64,000 nucleotides of DNA from assembly GCA_963070105.1 (NCBI GenBank), contig OY718807.1, positions 3,693,001-3,757,000 of the forward strand, given 5' to 3'. Under the pieces are notes generated by a model that saw only the letters and a list, made by a program, of their open reading frames with translations, was not told the DNA's origin and did no database searches. Position 1 is the first letter of the stretch; each line of letters starts with the position of its first letter. Shown piece by piece: positions 1-16,500 of the stretch. The translations under genes and the position numbers were made by a program. The DNA is from Litomosoides sigmodontis. Lineage: Eukaryota > Nematoda > Chromadorea > Rhabditida > Onchocercidae.

Positions 1-151
1 TTTTGTAACAATTAAAAGCAATTCAAAAACAATAAGCAATAAAAATATTCAGTTTGAAAACGAATTTATAGCTAGTCTTACGAACAGTTTGCAAAAATCT
101 TCCACTAGCTAAATTGAAATATCATTTTATCTCTTCCTTCTTCACTTTTAG

Positions 152-3100
152 GTAATCATTAACGATGTATTGCTGAAATTAATTCCGAAATTGAGTGGTA
201 CAATTCCCGAAAAACAAATCATTTGCCGTTACATCAATGAAACAACGTGCAATTCAACTAGGTTTCAGCTCCTAACTAATTTCTTCCTTAATATCATATC
301 CATCGTATAGCTGACAGAAATAGCTGACAAATGAGTGTCGAAATTTAAATTAATAGAAATTAATGGAAAAGAAGGGAGCGATTAGAATTCAAAGTAGCAT
401 CAGCGATTAGTCGAACTACACGAAACTCCTTGTAGCTTCAATGTGTATCAGAATTATCCTTTTCAGTTACGCTTTCAGCTATGCTAACTGTTTAATATTT
501 TCATCGTAATATCCGGAAGAGTACTGTTTACTTTTGCCTCCTTAATTTTTCCGATTTCACGGCAACGGAACAATTCTCGTTTATAATTCAAATTCTCAAC
601 CGCAAAGTACTGTGCTACGAATTCCATTCTATTCTCACTCGGCTACTGTTTGGTCATTTGATGGAAAACCAGTAAATGTTCAGGTTCGATCTCGTGCACT
701 TTGAAAGTAAATGTTAGGTATATTATTAGTATTTAAATACAAGTTAAGCGATACGAATTTAAGTTAGAAACTTCTAAGACGTTTTATAACTAGTAAATGT
801 CGCAATGATTAATTAAACTACAGAAAATTAAAGAGATAAATTTGTAAAACGAAAAAGATCTGTGTAACTTTATGAATTTAATCATTTAGTGTGTTGGTGA
901 AAGTGCACTTAAAACAGTTGAAACAAATTCATTAACCTCTCTAATTTAATTTACCGTGCTAATTAAACTTTCGATCGTCCATGCAAAAGTTTCTCTCTCT
1001 AAAGGATGAGCGGGAAACAAAAGAGCTCGAATTTTAGAAAATAGAAATAGTAAAGAAGATGTAGTTCGATGAATTTCCAGATCAATAAAGTATTCTACAA
1101 CGGTGCGCAACTGAAACAACCATCAAGTGCTCCGTATGAATTACTTATTCCGGCAAACATACCACCGCTTGGATTTACAACGTTCTTTCTTTCCAATCAA
1201 ACGTTCGTTCGTGTCATTTCAGGACAATGTTGATTTGCACTTGAAATGAGATAGCACCTGTAGTGCTGTTATTTTACACAAAGTATTAATTTTAGTGCGG
1301 CAAAAACGATTGAGTATGCGAAGCATCGATCAGTGCAAAATTCAATCAAAGAAAAGCACAAGAAAGCCTCCAATACAACGGTAATGAAAAATGAGGTAAT
1401 ACTTTTTGGTGTGCTCAATTCTATGTTATAATTAATTAACAATTCGTTAGTGTCTGTCTGGAAGAATGGAGAAAAGACTGAATGAATGGATGTGATCGAG
1501 TAAAATTGTGAATTAATTTACTTGTGACATTCCATGACAAACGAAGAAGTGCTAAAAACTTCAGAGATTTTCACAATCATAGGATTTCATCGTTTCATTT
1601 TGTGTAAATTGAATTATTAAAATTAAGTTTGCTCATTACTCAACATGAATTTGTAGTACATTGAACTTACGTTCAATAGCACTGGACATCTAATATCAAT
1701 GAAGAACCGGAAAACCGGGAAAGTTATTGCATTCAATCAGGAATTCCTTATTTACAAGGGAATGGGCTTCTCAAATTATATGAACCAATCATCAGGAGCT
1801 TATATTTTTCGACCCAACGGTACTCAAGCAGAGAAGATATCAAATTTAACAGCTGTGCAGTATGTTGAGGTATGTTTTAGAAGTGCGTTGTCGAACAGAA
1901 CTGAAATTGCTGTGACGTCATTTCACTTCCAGGGCTCATTGATCAGTGAGACAAGGCAAATCATTACTCCATGGATCAGTCAAGTAATTCGCTTGTATTG
2001 TGGCAAGAATTTGGTGGAATTTGAATGGACCATTGGGCCAATACCAAAAGAGCCTAAGTATGTGTACGTGTGAAATTAAATTTTTGTTACAAACAAATCT
2101 GAATATTTCTTCAACACTCTTAGGAAACATGAATAGGCATTCATTTGAATTTTCTTTGCAAATTTCAAAATTGCTCATTTATTCTTTTTCCATACAGAAA
2201 TCCAATAACAAAGGAAGTAATTACACGATACATAACAGACATAAAATCGACCGGAATATTCTACACCGATTCAAACGGAAGGCAAATGATGAAAAGGACG
2301 TAAGCACACTTGAAATTTCATCTCCATTTTCACTTCTCTAACTTCATCGAAAGGTGAAATGTAATAAGCAGTTGTCTAGCTGGAGTATTACCACGATTTA
2401 TTTCATAACGATTTCAAGATTTCTTCTCTCTTTATAGATGCAAATTCTATCAGGGGTTCTTTTTAGCGTAAACCACTATCCATCATTCTCGTACACCAAT
2501 ACGGAACCGATAGCAGGAAACTACTATCCTATAAACAGTCGCATTTATATTCGAGATTCGGAAAACCAATTAACCGTACTTACGGATCGTTCTCATGGTG
2601 GTACCAGTCTGAACGATGGAGAGATCGAATTAATGGTATTATATATGTTTTTTTTAACTCATTAATTCATATTATATCTATTCAACCTTCCATTTCATGC
2701 AGCCTAAACGAGAATTTTCAGCAATAAACGGAGACTACATTTTTTCAGCTCCATCGTAGAGCATTTTATGACGATAATTTCGGTGTTGGTGAAGCACTGG
2801 ATGAGTTAGGTGGTACTGGACAAGGACTAGTTGTTCGAGGACGACATTGGATTATCATGGCAAGTCCCGAGAATTCCGCAAAACTTCACAGACCACTTGC
2901 TTTCGAACTTTATAACTCGCCGTTAATTACGTTTGCGGGACGTAAAATGACTCCATTGGATTATGGTCGAGCATTTATTACTGAGGTTGTTTGATGAATA
3001 AAAAAAAAACAAGCACTAAGTCAAAATCAAGGAAATAAATTCGATTCATTTCCAGTGAATTTTTGTAAACCAATCTTTCTTTCAGAAAAGTTTCTTCTTT

Positions 3101-4307
3101 TCTAGTATTCTGCTCTGAATCAACCGATGCCACTAGCTATCAAGATTCTCACTATGGATATGATAGCTCCGAATCGTATCATCATTCGTCTTGAGCATAT
3201 TTTTCAAGGTGATGAAGATGAAAATCTAGCACAACCCATTGAAATTAACCTCAATGTAAGCATTTTTTCCTTTCATCACAAAAAACAGAAATTAAAAATC
3301 AAATATTTCTGCTTAGAGATATGAATAAATCATGAAATTATAATGCCCGCATAATGAACGGGATTACCTGTACTTCAATGAAGCACTGCTTCAGAACGTC
3401 GTGCAAACAAAGAGAAGCGAAGAGACGGAACTCATCAGCCCGAACTCCAATCAGTTTACCTAAACCTTCCTTTTCCAAACCTTAAATCATTTAGAGAATA
3501 ATGTTCAATATTTTACAATCGCAGGGCTTATTTACCGCATTCGACATTGTCACCGTAGAGCAACTCAACCTTGCAACGATGAAGAAAAGAGCACTGAGCA
3601 AGCCTGCACATAATAATCCATTTAGGCCAAATCAAAATTCTCCAACACCCTCTTATAAAGGTGAAATTTCATTTATTCTTTTTGAAATGCTTTCATCTTT
3701 ATTTGATAACAATGTTTCCCAAAGCGAAACAGATGCTACTCATAAATTGCTGAGTTGACTCGTTCTTTTTCAAATTTAAATCAGTTTTTAATTCCTACTT
3801 ACTTTGATGGTATTCCAGAAAACGATATTTTCGTATTAATGATGATTAAAGTTTTACCCTCCATATTTATTAATTCCATTTTTCACTTGCATTTTACTCT
3901 CATCTGGAGGGATACTATCGTAGGAAAGAGAGGAAGCATAACTGCGGAAAGTTTAAAGCAATGTAAAGAGCACGTTAGTGAATAGGGTCATTACTGATAA
4001 CATATTCATCAATTAACAATTCACGAAACTCAACGTTACGCCAATAAGACGTGCTTTAGCGAAAAAAGAATAAGTTTCGTGAAGCTTTTAATTTAACTTA
4101 CTGCAAAAGCTTGACCGCTTTTTTAAATGTCTACTGCAATTTCATCTATTAAAAATGAAAGTTTGATTCACTGAGGAATGGAAATTAAGAGAAAGAGATG
4201 AAATTAAACATGTTTTAGAGCTGTTGGTCAACTTACAACCAATGGAAATTCTGACGTTGGAAGCCGAGCTACGTCCCATCAAAAGATCGCAATTTCATTC
4301 TCAATAA
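152..4307 (+). CDS. aman-1: Lysosomal alpha-mannosidase (GH38), C-terminal part, 5' partial
   Basis: This gene encodes the C-terminal region of a MAN2B1-type lysosomal acid alpha-mannosidase, which trims mannose from N-glycans during glycoprotein breakdown. Twelve exons fit in phase: 152-261, 554-683, 1081-1202, 1296-1395, 1657-1869, 1933-2057, 2198-2299, 2467-2635, 2749-2985, 3106-3255, 3525-3660 and 4219-4307. Family landmarks seen are [70 protein letters not shown] and the terminal [10 protein letters not shown]. The catalytic N-terminal domain must lie left of the window, because position 1-151 reads as intron. The second exon starts after CG where AG is expected (see findings). An AATAAA at 4303-4308 overlaps the TAA stop. 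The family is certain; the assignment to aman-1 rests on similarity to lysosomal rather than Golgi enzymes. Confidence 0.93.
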
Positions 4308-6162
4308 AAGGAAAAAAAATTGAACTTTTCAACTGATAACCGTAAAAAGTATAAATAAAGTTAGTCATTTAGTGATATGTCTTACAATACATGGCAAAAA
4401 GCCATCTTATCCGTAGCTATAAAAAAGTCAGATAAGGTTAGAATAATTCCACTGAGGTTAGCAAGGGACATTTTCCGCAAACAAGGAAAGCATGTAAACC
4501 AAACGAGACATCGATGTTGCACACTGCAACCGTACGCAGGACGCGTTAGCTTCAGTCGATGACTAAGCGATATGTGAAAGTGTGAGCGGTGAATGTTGCG
4601 TCGAGGGGGGATGAGTCATTATTGGGTGTTGGTCTGGGTTTCCTTCCGGGATCTGATTTGTTTGTGCGTTGCATTTATTACGCTTGAGGATGTTGCTGAA
4701 TGTGCTTGAGTGATTGTATATGTTACTCAAACTATATTTAAGATTGGAAATTTGAAATTCAATGTATCGGAAAAAGTAGACTTTTAAGAATAAGTGGTTG
4801 AGCTGACACGATTCAATACTTTATTCAGTCGCATTTGTAAAAGGAATCACAAGTTGCTTTATAGCTATTGATGAGACTGGAGACGTTGTCTAACAGATTT
4901 GTTCAAATGCTAACTGATTCTATCCAATTAATTTAGACAAAATTGGTCAAAGTAGTGCTAATTTTGTTCAAGATAATAAATTTACAGCCTTAAAAACTTG
5001 GTTAGTTACTTGATGCGCTACAACTCAAACAATAGTTGTCTATTTTATCCTTTGGTGCTCTAGCTTAAATCGCCCTACTCATTAGAACATTTTTACACAC
5101 CACTAGTTGAATGAAGGTTGGAAATGAATGAGTGCAATGGAGTTGTGGAAAAAACGAATCATTAGAGTAGCCATTCTTAAAATTGGGTTTGAAAATCGTA
5201 TCCGCAATTGTTATCGGCGTCAGCAAGCGGTTGAATTTCCTTGTAAAATGGAATTGCTGAGTGTTTCTGGTTATATATTCACACTGGTCATATGCATTCT
5301 GTGCTTATCAATCACTTTTCCGCATCACGTCAACTTTATCAGCAATAGAATCATCATACGCAACAACGCTTAGTATTTTCACCGAGGTTTTTGATCAGTT
5401 GGTTGTGCCAGTAACTTTCGGGCGTAACTCATTTAACAAAATTGTATTTTACCAAATCTGCTTGTTCTTAACACTTCCAAGCATATCATGCAACCGTCTT
5501 TCCACCCACAATCCCTAAATTCAAGCTGCTTTCGCACATATCCTGATTTTTAATTTCACAACTGGAAATATATATAGGAGAATTGGCAGACTTTTTTTCT
5601 GATCACTGAAGAAAGTTTGTGTATGTGTGGCTGTAATTATAAAAAGAGCCGTCATGGAGTGAATCGATCTACGCCACTTCGGATCGATACTCGCAGTGAT
5701 TGCTCTGTGCAAATACAACTGCGCATGCATGTATGGAGTAAAACAAAAGTGTAATTGATTAGTTTGACATCAATTTCAGTATATCGTTTTTGTTGTGGTG
5801 CAAAACCATTGTGTGTGTATGTGAGGGTGTGATATGCGAAGAACAGAGATTGATAACTGTCATAAACAACCGTGCACTCGGGTGGTAGGAGTTAGCTATT
5901 GACAGATTATAAATAGCAACATCTTGTCTTCCCTGAAATTAGCACGCGAATATTTTTTTGCGGTTGTATGAAGCCTGTCATCCAGTGAGAAAGGTTTTCC
6001 TCAATAACTTCATAAAAAGAAAGAATGAGGAGTTACAAGTAGCGTTACTGTTATCACGACTTTTCGAATTGCTCATCGTTTTCATTTTGGAAATCAGATG
6101 TTTGTAAAAATTTGTAGGATTTATTTAAAAGGTGCCACCTAACTTCTATTGGCATTGTGCGT
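4308..6162. other. Intergenic region, mannosidase to Rho
   Basis: No exon is supported here. A second AATAAA lies near 4355, just past the mannosidase stop, so its 3' UTR is probably very short. The remainder should hold the Rho promoter and 5' UTR. Short open frames at 4377-4562, 5128-5373 and 5261-5518 show no family resemblance and no matching splice signals. Confidence 0.5.
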
Positions 6163-8119
<1,957 letters not shown>

Positions 8120-10594
8120 ATTCGTAAGAAGTCTCAAGCCGAAAAATTTCAGTTCTCCTTCTTCACATGCAACATTTTATTTGATGGTTCCTTAAATGAG
8201 CACCAAATATTATCGTTATGATTATTGTTTCCAAATTTGCTGCTTAGTTATTTTATTCACCCAGTTATTTGTGATTTTACAGAAGTTGGGAGGAGTTGAA
8301 GTTGAAGGTCTTCCTGAAACCTAAGAGGTAATTGAGAGATGATTTTCTAGCTAGTAATTCTTAATCGCTGCTGGCTTCATGAGTAAATTCTCTCTCAAAA
8401 ATTGTTTATTTTTAATTATTACTGGGAAGGAATAAGTGGGGAATTAGACGGAAATATTGATTTTTTAATTTCCTTTTTTTTACTGTGGAGATTAGTCGAC
8501 CTTGGAATAAGCTGTAGTCAAGATGGTCTTGGAGTTATATTCAGCTGCTTAGGGAACGATCAAGTTGAAAAGTCTCGAACTGTAATATATTTGTTTTTTG
8601 ATACATTCGGTAGTGTTATTGGACACGTCGTGACGGACATACGTACTTTCGATATGGTAATAGTGGGATTACGGAAAAGTACCGGGTTACTGTGCTTTAC
8701 TCTGACTTAAGCATATGGTTAAATTTGGGAGGACTACATGTATTGGTTCTGCTATTATCTCATCTGTGTTACTTTCTCTTAATATTTATTTGCACATCAA
8801 ATACTGCGGTAATATGCCATTAATAAACATTTCATTTTATAGGCTTTCTTGTTTCGACAGACTGAAAGACTAATTGTAGATTTTAGAGCAGTCTTTAAAA
8901 TGTATCTACAAAAATCCGCTGAAGACTGCTGCACCTTCAAGGTTATGAAATTACAGGACTCACACATTTCAGAACCGAAGAAAATCTACAAAATCACCAC
9001 GAGACTGCTAAATCACTGAAGTAGTCCCTGTTTGACGAAATGGAATGAGATGTTTGTTTGGTGGGTTTAAGATTTAAAGAAACAACAGTTTAGAGAACCT
9101 TGTTTTTTTTTTTTTGGAATAGCAGCTTTAACATCAATTGAGTTAGATGCGTTGATATTAATCCGAAACTTACTAATTTGCTGAAAAGGTTTGAGAGATT
9201 GTGTTATTGATGACACACAATTTATGCGACCAACATCATGAAAGAAATTGATAAGCTTACACATCATCGAGCAGGAAGGAATCCTCTAAGTGGTCTTTTC
9301 AGGCTGCTATAAATCATCCAAAATCAGATCCGAAGGTAATTTTTAATACTTATGAAGCATTTATAATTTGCTACGCAGTAAGGTTTAATACTTCTGCATT
9401 TCAACTACATGTTTGTTGATGCAAATTTGCTCCATACAATAAGTGGATAAATCCCCGTTCGGAAGTTTTGCTTTTCTGGGATTATTGTGGAGTGCGCTCC
9501 AGTCAGTGTACCATGAATGGTGATCTCATAAAAATGAAATTCAGTGCTTGATGAGAAGCTCCTTGAACTATATGTAATGGTGAACTAAATATCAATTGCC
9601 TATAATATAGCGATAATAAAGCATTCACTACTCAGTTCAGTTTTAGGAACTGAAAATTTTCACTCCTATTTTTTTCTAGATATTTTAAATTAGCAAGACA
9701 TTTTTTGAAGCACATAGCTCAATACTTCTCAAAATTATCCAAGCATCAGAAACTGAAGGTCGGATGAAAATTTTTCAAAAAAAAAAGGAAAAGTCAAGTT
9801 ACTAGATAGTGTAAACTCATTCATCATTTTATTTCCAACACAGAATATGTTTTTTTTTTCTAAAACTGTATCGTACCATAATTGATTTATCGCAACAGTT
9901 TTATCCAATAGAAATAGGCAATGTAAGCTTGAGCAACTGCTGCCAATATTTCTTTCAAATCCATCTCTGTCACTTGAACCTCACTTCTCCATCCATTATT
10001 CATAACTTTCGAGAAGCACACATGCATATTAATTCTGTTATTTGCTTTTTATGTACATTTCAATTAATTGTAAATGTGATATTTTTTTTGAATGTATTCA
10101 GATAATTTTTGGTAGTCCTAAAACTCAGAGAAGGAATAATGTTAATTGGAATTGAAAGTTTCAACTTTTAATTTACCTTTAGTTGTTACCTATCATCCTA
10201 ATACGTAGTAATATTAAATAACTGGAAAAAATAAGAACATATACATCCAAACATTCAAGATTAACTACTACACAGAACGCGTCAGTGGATCAAGAATCTA
10301 GGATATCCTGGTAAGTGATGTTTTAGAGGTCACTTATAGATCTTCCCGTAATTCTGGTAACTGATTTCACTTAGAGCACTGATTTCGAACCACCGTTAAA
10401 AGACACACGATTGATTCTCCCTCAGTTTTTTTAAAGCAAATAGCATTTGAAGCCGCAGATGTTTAACGCAGCCCAGATTTCTGAGGCTGGTAATCGTCGG
10501 TTGTATTTTGTCGTCTCCTGGTCATCTCGTTTGATTCGTAAGGCATGTTGGTTTAATGATCAATTTGGAAGAAAACAACAGTGGGGGATAGTTC
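8120..10594. other. Intergenic region, Rho 3' UTR and tankyrase upstream
   Basis: The left third is probably the Rho 3' UTR, ending near the AATAAA at 8822-8827. The rest is AT-rich with homopolymer runs and no exon I can support. A 102-codon open frame at 8402-8710 has no ATG start and no recognisable motif. Confidence 0.45.
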
Positions 10595-13500
10595 ATGACG
10601 TCCAGACGTGCACGACAATCACGACAATTCACGCAAGCTCTGGCACCCACCAAACGTAACAGCTACCGTGGTAAATTTAATGCACTTCTTTGAGTCAAAA
10701 TCTATAAGCAATAGGAGAGTGTTTCACATTCTACAGCATAGTTCATCTGCTGTTATACGTGCATTGTGCAGCATTCCTTCCATGCGACTCAAGTTGATAA
10801 ATCAAGTATGAACTGGAATTCAGCAATTAAGTATCATATAATAAGTTTTGCTGGAATTGCTTCATCGAAGGATGTAAAGAATAAGAAATCGGATGATATT
10901 ATTTTTTGGTTTAAAACTTTGAAAATCGCTGGGATGTGATAAACTATTTAAATGAATTGTGCATGTTGTGGGATTGGTGAATAAGTGGTATTAGTTCATT
11001 TCAATGATAAGTGTATGAAAGCAGACGACTTTGTTATCCTTTTTAAGCACTTATATATAAATTTTAGATCGACATCATGAGGAAGAATGCTTAAAACTCT
11101 TTGAATCGTGTAAAAAGGGTGACTTGTCAGTCTTGTTGCAACTAGTTAAACCTGCAACGGTAAATCAGGTATGTTAGATTGTTTTGTTCGCTTTAACTTG
11201 CAATAATAAGAACAGTTCGACGTTCAGATTTGGTGCGTTATAAAGCTGTTTTACTAAATAGTGATTTTTCATTGGGATGAAATAATAGATTCATCTATAG
11301 AAGTGGTAATAAAGTTATTGGGAGGCGACTGTTTTTTAACTAATGATAGATCATTCCGTAAATTCCGGAACCGTAGCTTGAGGCATTAAACAACTGAGAA
11401 AGATAGATTTTTCGGGCAAGTAGTTACTATTTTGTCTTTTTTCCATTTGGATGTTTAGATGCAATTAAGAATGCCTTTAAAATTCATGTGGATTGTTGAA
11501 ACGTTACATTTTTGTATGACTTTTTTTTCTCAGCCTGATTTGAACATTCGTCACTCGTCGCCATTACACTATGCAGCGGGTTTCGGGAGAATAGATTGTG
11601 TTCGAGCACTGCTTGCAGCTGGTGCAAATGTAGACCAAGCGGATGATAATGGTTTAGTTCCGTTACATAATGCATCCTCCTTTGGTCACGTTGATGTGGT
11701 GAAAATTTTACTGGAAAATGGCGCTGACATAAACGCAAGAGATCATTGGGGATTTACACCACTTCATGAAGCTGCTATATGGGGAAAAGTTTGTTTCTTT
11801 GTTAATTAATATCATTCAAGTAGTGCTGCATATTAAAGTTTAATACTGCTTTCTAAATAATAAATCTCGAATACAAAATTCTTTATCAGTTTCTATTTTA
11901 CTTCCTTTTTCTCTACAAGATGATCCATAATGCAAACATTCCTTGCTATTAATTTTCAAAATCTTTTTTAGGCGGATGTTTGTGTCCTCTTGTTGCAGCA
12001 TGGTGCTTCAGCACGAATTGAAAATTCGGATGGCAAAACACCACCAGATTTGGCTGATGGTGACGCTAAAGCTGTTTTCACGGGTTCGAATTGTTGTTTT
12101 GCTACGAGCTGAACAAATTTATAAATATAATGGATATAAAGACATGAGAAATTTTGAAAGCGCGTTTCTGTTAATTGCAGGTGACTATAGGAAAGAAGAG
12201 TTATTAGAAGCGGCAAGGAATGGAGATGAGAAGATCTTACTCTCATGTTTAACATCCTACAATGTTAATTGTCACGCTACTGCTGGACGAAAGGTTAGGA
12301 ATTTATTGCTAATGAAGGAATAAATGCGATAATAGTCTACTGAAGAATTCATTAGTTTTTCTGAGATTCAGAATCCGCAAAGTAGAATCAGCATACTCCT
12401 TGGATTTAATAAAATTTAATTTAGAGTTTGAAAAATTGAGCCTAATTGAAATCTAGTTTGTTTCTCTTGAAGTTCAATTCAAAATCACATCTGGCTGAGT
12501 ATATTTTTTGCAGTCAACACCTTTACATTTGGCGTGTGGTTATAATCAAGTAAGAGCTGTTAAAATCTTGTTGGAAAAGGGTGCTGATGTTCAGGCTGTA
12601 GATATTGGGTATGCTTTTGTTTAAGTCCAGTTTATAAAATTTCCTCTTTCGCATTTCCAACATTCTGTTCGACTTAAGATTTTCGTTTAATGTAGAATTA
12701 AAGGTTTCTTTTATTTCTTTATTGTCATGATTTAGATCATCTATTTTTGAAGTCACATGTTTATAAAATTTGTATTTACTGTTGTTGTAGGGGCTTAGTA
12801 CCGCTTCATAATGCGTCTTCATTTGGGCATTTGGAAGTGGTCAATTTATTGCTGGAAGCTGGTGCTGATGCACAAGCTGAAGATTTATGGAAATTCACAC
12901 CACTTCATGAATCCGCAAGTAAAGGACGTCTGGAGGTGTGTCTACATACAGATATTGCATGGTTAAGTGTTAAAGCCTCTCGAACTTTGTTGTTCAAATT
13001 GCACGAGTGCCTAAAATATTTTACTTTCAATCGTTTCAAGGTGGTGAAATTATTGGTAGCTAATGGAGCTGATCCAACACATAAAATTGGCAATACAAAA
13101 TCACCTATCGAATATATAACTGATGAAGATGATAGAAAACAAGTGCTTCATGAATACGACGGCTATAAAATTTATATGGCAGCTCAAATTGGTGATATTC
13201 TCATGGTTCGTAACTTAGTAATCGTGTGAAGAAATGCTCTTTGAAGTCCTTGTTGAAAAAAGATTTTGTTAGGCTGTATAATTTCGAATAATGTGTAGTT
13301 TGTTAGAATTGGAAGTTTTAATTTGTATGTAACTAGTCTATTTTCAGTTGAAGAACCTGCTAAATAATCGGGATCCTAATTATGTACATCCTTGTCTGAA
13401 AGAAACTCCACTGCATGCAGTTGCAGGCTCAACTCATCAAAGACGAAAAATAATTGCTGAAATGCTTTTAAAAAATGGTTGTCCTACGAATGCCCTGAAC

Positions 13501-16500
13501 AGAGAGTGAGTTTTTATGCGAGAGATTTTTTTCATCAACTAGATTACTATAAACTTTTCAACGTTTTTAAATTTATTTTGATTATATTTGCAGAAGATTA
13601 ACTTTAAAATCATTAAGATGTAAATATTTGGATACTTTTCTTTTTTAGCGGTTTCTCTGCACTACATATTGCAACAAAGATGTGCTCATATGATGTATTG
13701 GAAGCTCTGATAAATTGCGGAGTTAGTATTAGTGAATTAAGCAGCCGTGGTCAGACGGCACTTCATATTGCAGCTGAAAAAGGAGATTTTGATTTGTGCA
13801 AGTGAGATAGTTGTTATAACATTTTTTATGGCCTTAGAAATTTATGGAACGGAAGTTCGTTTTATATGTTAATTTGTTTTATGGCGCTAAATCTCAACCT
13901 TCTTCTTTGGAATCTACAGGTTCTTCAAATGAAATAAGTAATTGATGTAGAATTAATGGAAAAAAGCGCATATTTCAGACAACTACTAAACTATGGTTTA
14001 CCAACTGATTTGAAAGATAATGAACAAAAAACAGCAGCTGATGTTGCAGGAAATATTAAAATTAGAAATTTAATCAATCGTTGGAACCTAGAAAAAACAA
14101 ACATTATGGAAAGACGCTGCAGAGTAATAGAATATTTAATTTTTTTGAATCTTTTCGAACGTTGTAAAAAAATCTCATCTTAAAATGCTTGAAAGTGTGT
14201 TTTAATTATTTCCAAACATTTTTTGAAGGTAAACAAAGGTGTAAAATGTGGCAAACGAAAGGGGCGCTGCAAATACTGTCCTGAAAACCGAAATCGTGGC
14301 AGTGGTTCTAGAAGTAGTACACTCTCAAATAAGCTTGCAACAGCAGAAGTGCACTGCAACGTTACAAGACATTCACAAGAATTAGATCTATTAAATGCTG
14401 CAAGATGCGGTGATCTTTGTACAATAAAAGTAAGACAGATTTTCTAATCCATATTGCTGTAACTTCTGTTCAACTAGCTAGCTGTTCCTTCTACAGTAAT
14501 TTTTTGCTTTTTGACCGATGAAACGAGATTGAAATTGGATTGTTAGCTTTCACTTCCCATTTCAGCTGACAATTAAAATTGTTATCCATTTGCACGAATA
14601 AAGTTCTCCAACCTCATGAACCATTCATCTTTCCAACGGTTCAAGTACTTTCCTGTAGGATAGTGGTTCTCTCTCATGTTATACAAGACGCATATTGTAG
14701 AATTTGTTGAAGATTCGGATGTTAGTTTGTCATTGAATTTTACAGAGCATAATTGAAAGTTGTGGGACGAAAATTATAAACTGTAAGGATTTCGACGGCC
14801 GTGAATCAACACCTTTACATTTTGCTGCTGGGTATAATCGGGTAGAGGTACTGAAGTATTTATTGGAAAAGGGCGCTGATGTTGAAGCAAAAGATACAGG
14901 GTATGGAATCCAAGTTCGGTTTTCGTACATTAATTTGTTCTTTTCCAAATACTTGATTAAGCTGCCAAATATTGGTAGCCACGTAATATGTATTGTTTTT
15001 TTTTTCAACTCAGCACAGTCAAATATTGCAAGGAATTAAAAGTTATCAAAGCTTCTTACGTTCGATTACTCTGTTTTTCAGTTGGTTGGTTCCTCTGCAT
15101 AATGCATGTGCGTATGGCCACTTGGTTGTTGCAGAATTACTTGTAAAGGTTAATTCCTGGCACTGATTAGCTTTTATGAAAATCTTATATTATGCTTAAG
15201 GTCCATACTTGTTTTATTTGCATGTTTAGTTTATTTTGAACAGTAAGTTTTTATTGTCATTCAGATGAAAGTTGGATTCTTGCTCTCGGTATTTGTATTC
15301 TATAAATTGGTAATCGCTTACAGAATCTTAAGTACATACACGTTATACATTAATTTTGATGTTAAGGTTGCTACATAGAAATTGTATATGTTTTTTTAAA
15401 GTTTCTTATGCTGTCTCTGCTTAACTGTTGGAATTCCAGCACGGGGCTAATTTAAATGCCAGTGATAAGTGGGGATATACTCCTTTGCACGAGGCTGCTT
15501 TAAAAGGGAAGTTTGACGTTTGTAAACTTCTTCTTCTTAGTGGAGCTGACCCGAAGCATAAAGGAAGCGATGGGAAAACTCCTTTGGATGTTGTCAAAGA
15601 AGGTAAGTATTGTTCCTACACAACCGTAGTTTGCAAAAAAATTATTGATAAATTTACACTTTAGAGACTTTTGCAGGTATGTGAATGTTATTCTGATATT
15701 ATTCTAGCCTTAACCTAATGCCAATTTGCAACTTATTTGTATTTTCAGGAGCAGAAGATGTGCATAATCTGTTGCGCGGTGACGAAGCGGTGCTTGAAGC
15801 GGCCAAAGAAGGTGATCTTGAAAAAATTCGGAAAATCGTTATTCCAGCAACTGTTAATTGTCGCGATGTTCGGGGACGTTTTTCAACACCGCTGCACTTG
15901 GCGGGTAAGTTTGCTTAAGCTTATCCAGATGTCTCGAACGTTTGAAATTTGCAACAAATGTTACTTTTGAAGAGCGGTTTGTGGAAAACTAAAATGAAAA
16001 AATTGTTTTTGTGTTATTTTTTTTAATTACTTCCTTATTAGAATGATTATACAGCATGAGATATTCGATGACGTTAATGGTTCCCTAAATCCTTTTTTGT
16101 GAATAACTTTATTCGGTAAAAATTCCGCTTTTAAAATGAGGGAAAAGATGGCTTGTTTTAGCTGGCTATAATAATTTCGAAGTTGCACGATTTTTGCTTG
16201 AAAATGGTGCAGAAGTTAATTTGAAAGATAAAGGTGGCTTGATACCCCTGCACAATGCGAGCAGTTTTGGTCATCTGGAAATCGCCAACTTGTTAATTGA
16301 GTGTGGAGCCGAAGTGAATCATCCCGATAAATGGGGGTATACTCCTTTGCATGAAGCTGCTCAGAAAGTAATTCTCTTTTCACTCAAAAAATATTGTAAA
16401 TGTATTGGTCTTCATTAGAAAGATGTTGCCAATTTGATTATTAGGTTCATTAAAATTATTTTACACGAACAGTAATTGGATAGAGGAGAATTAATGGTGA

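Noticed and set aside
152..4307. Mannosidase as a pseudogene because of its odd acceptor
   Set aside because: All other eleven junctions keep phase and motifs are intact to the C-terminus, so one changed base is not enough to call it dead.
8402..8710. 102-codon open frame downstream of Rho
   Set aside because: No ATG at its start, hydrophobic but motif-free, and it lies before the first AATAAA of the Rho 3' UTR. Likely chance.
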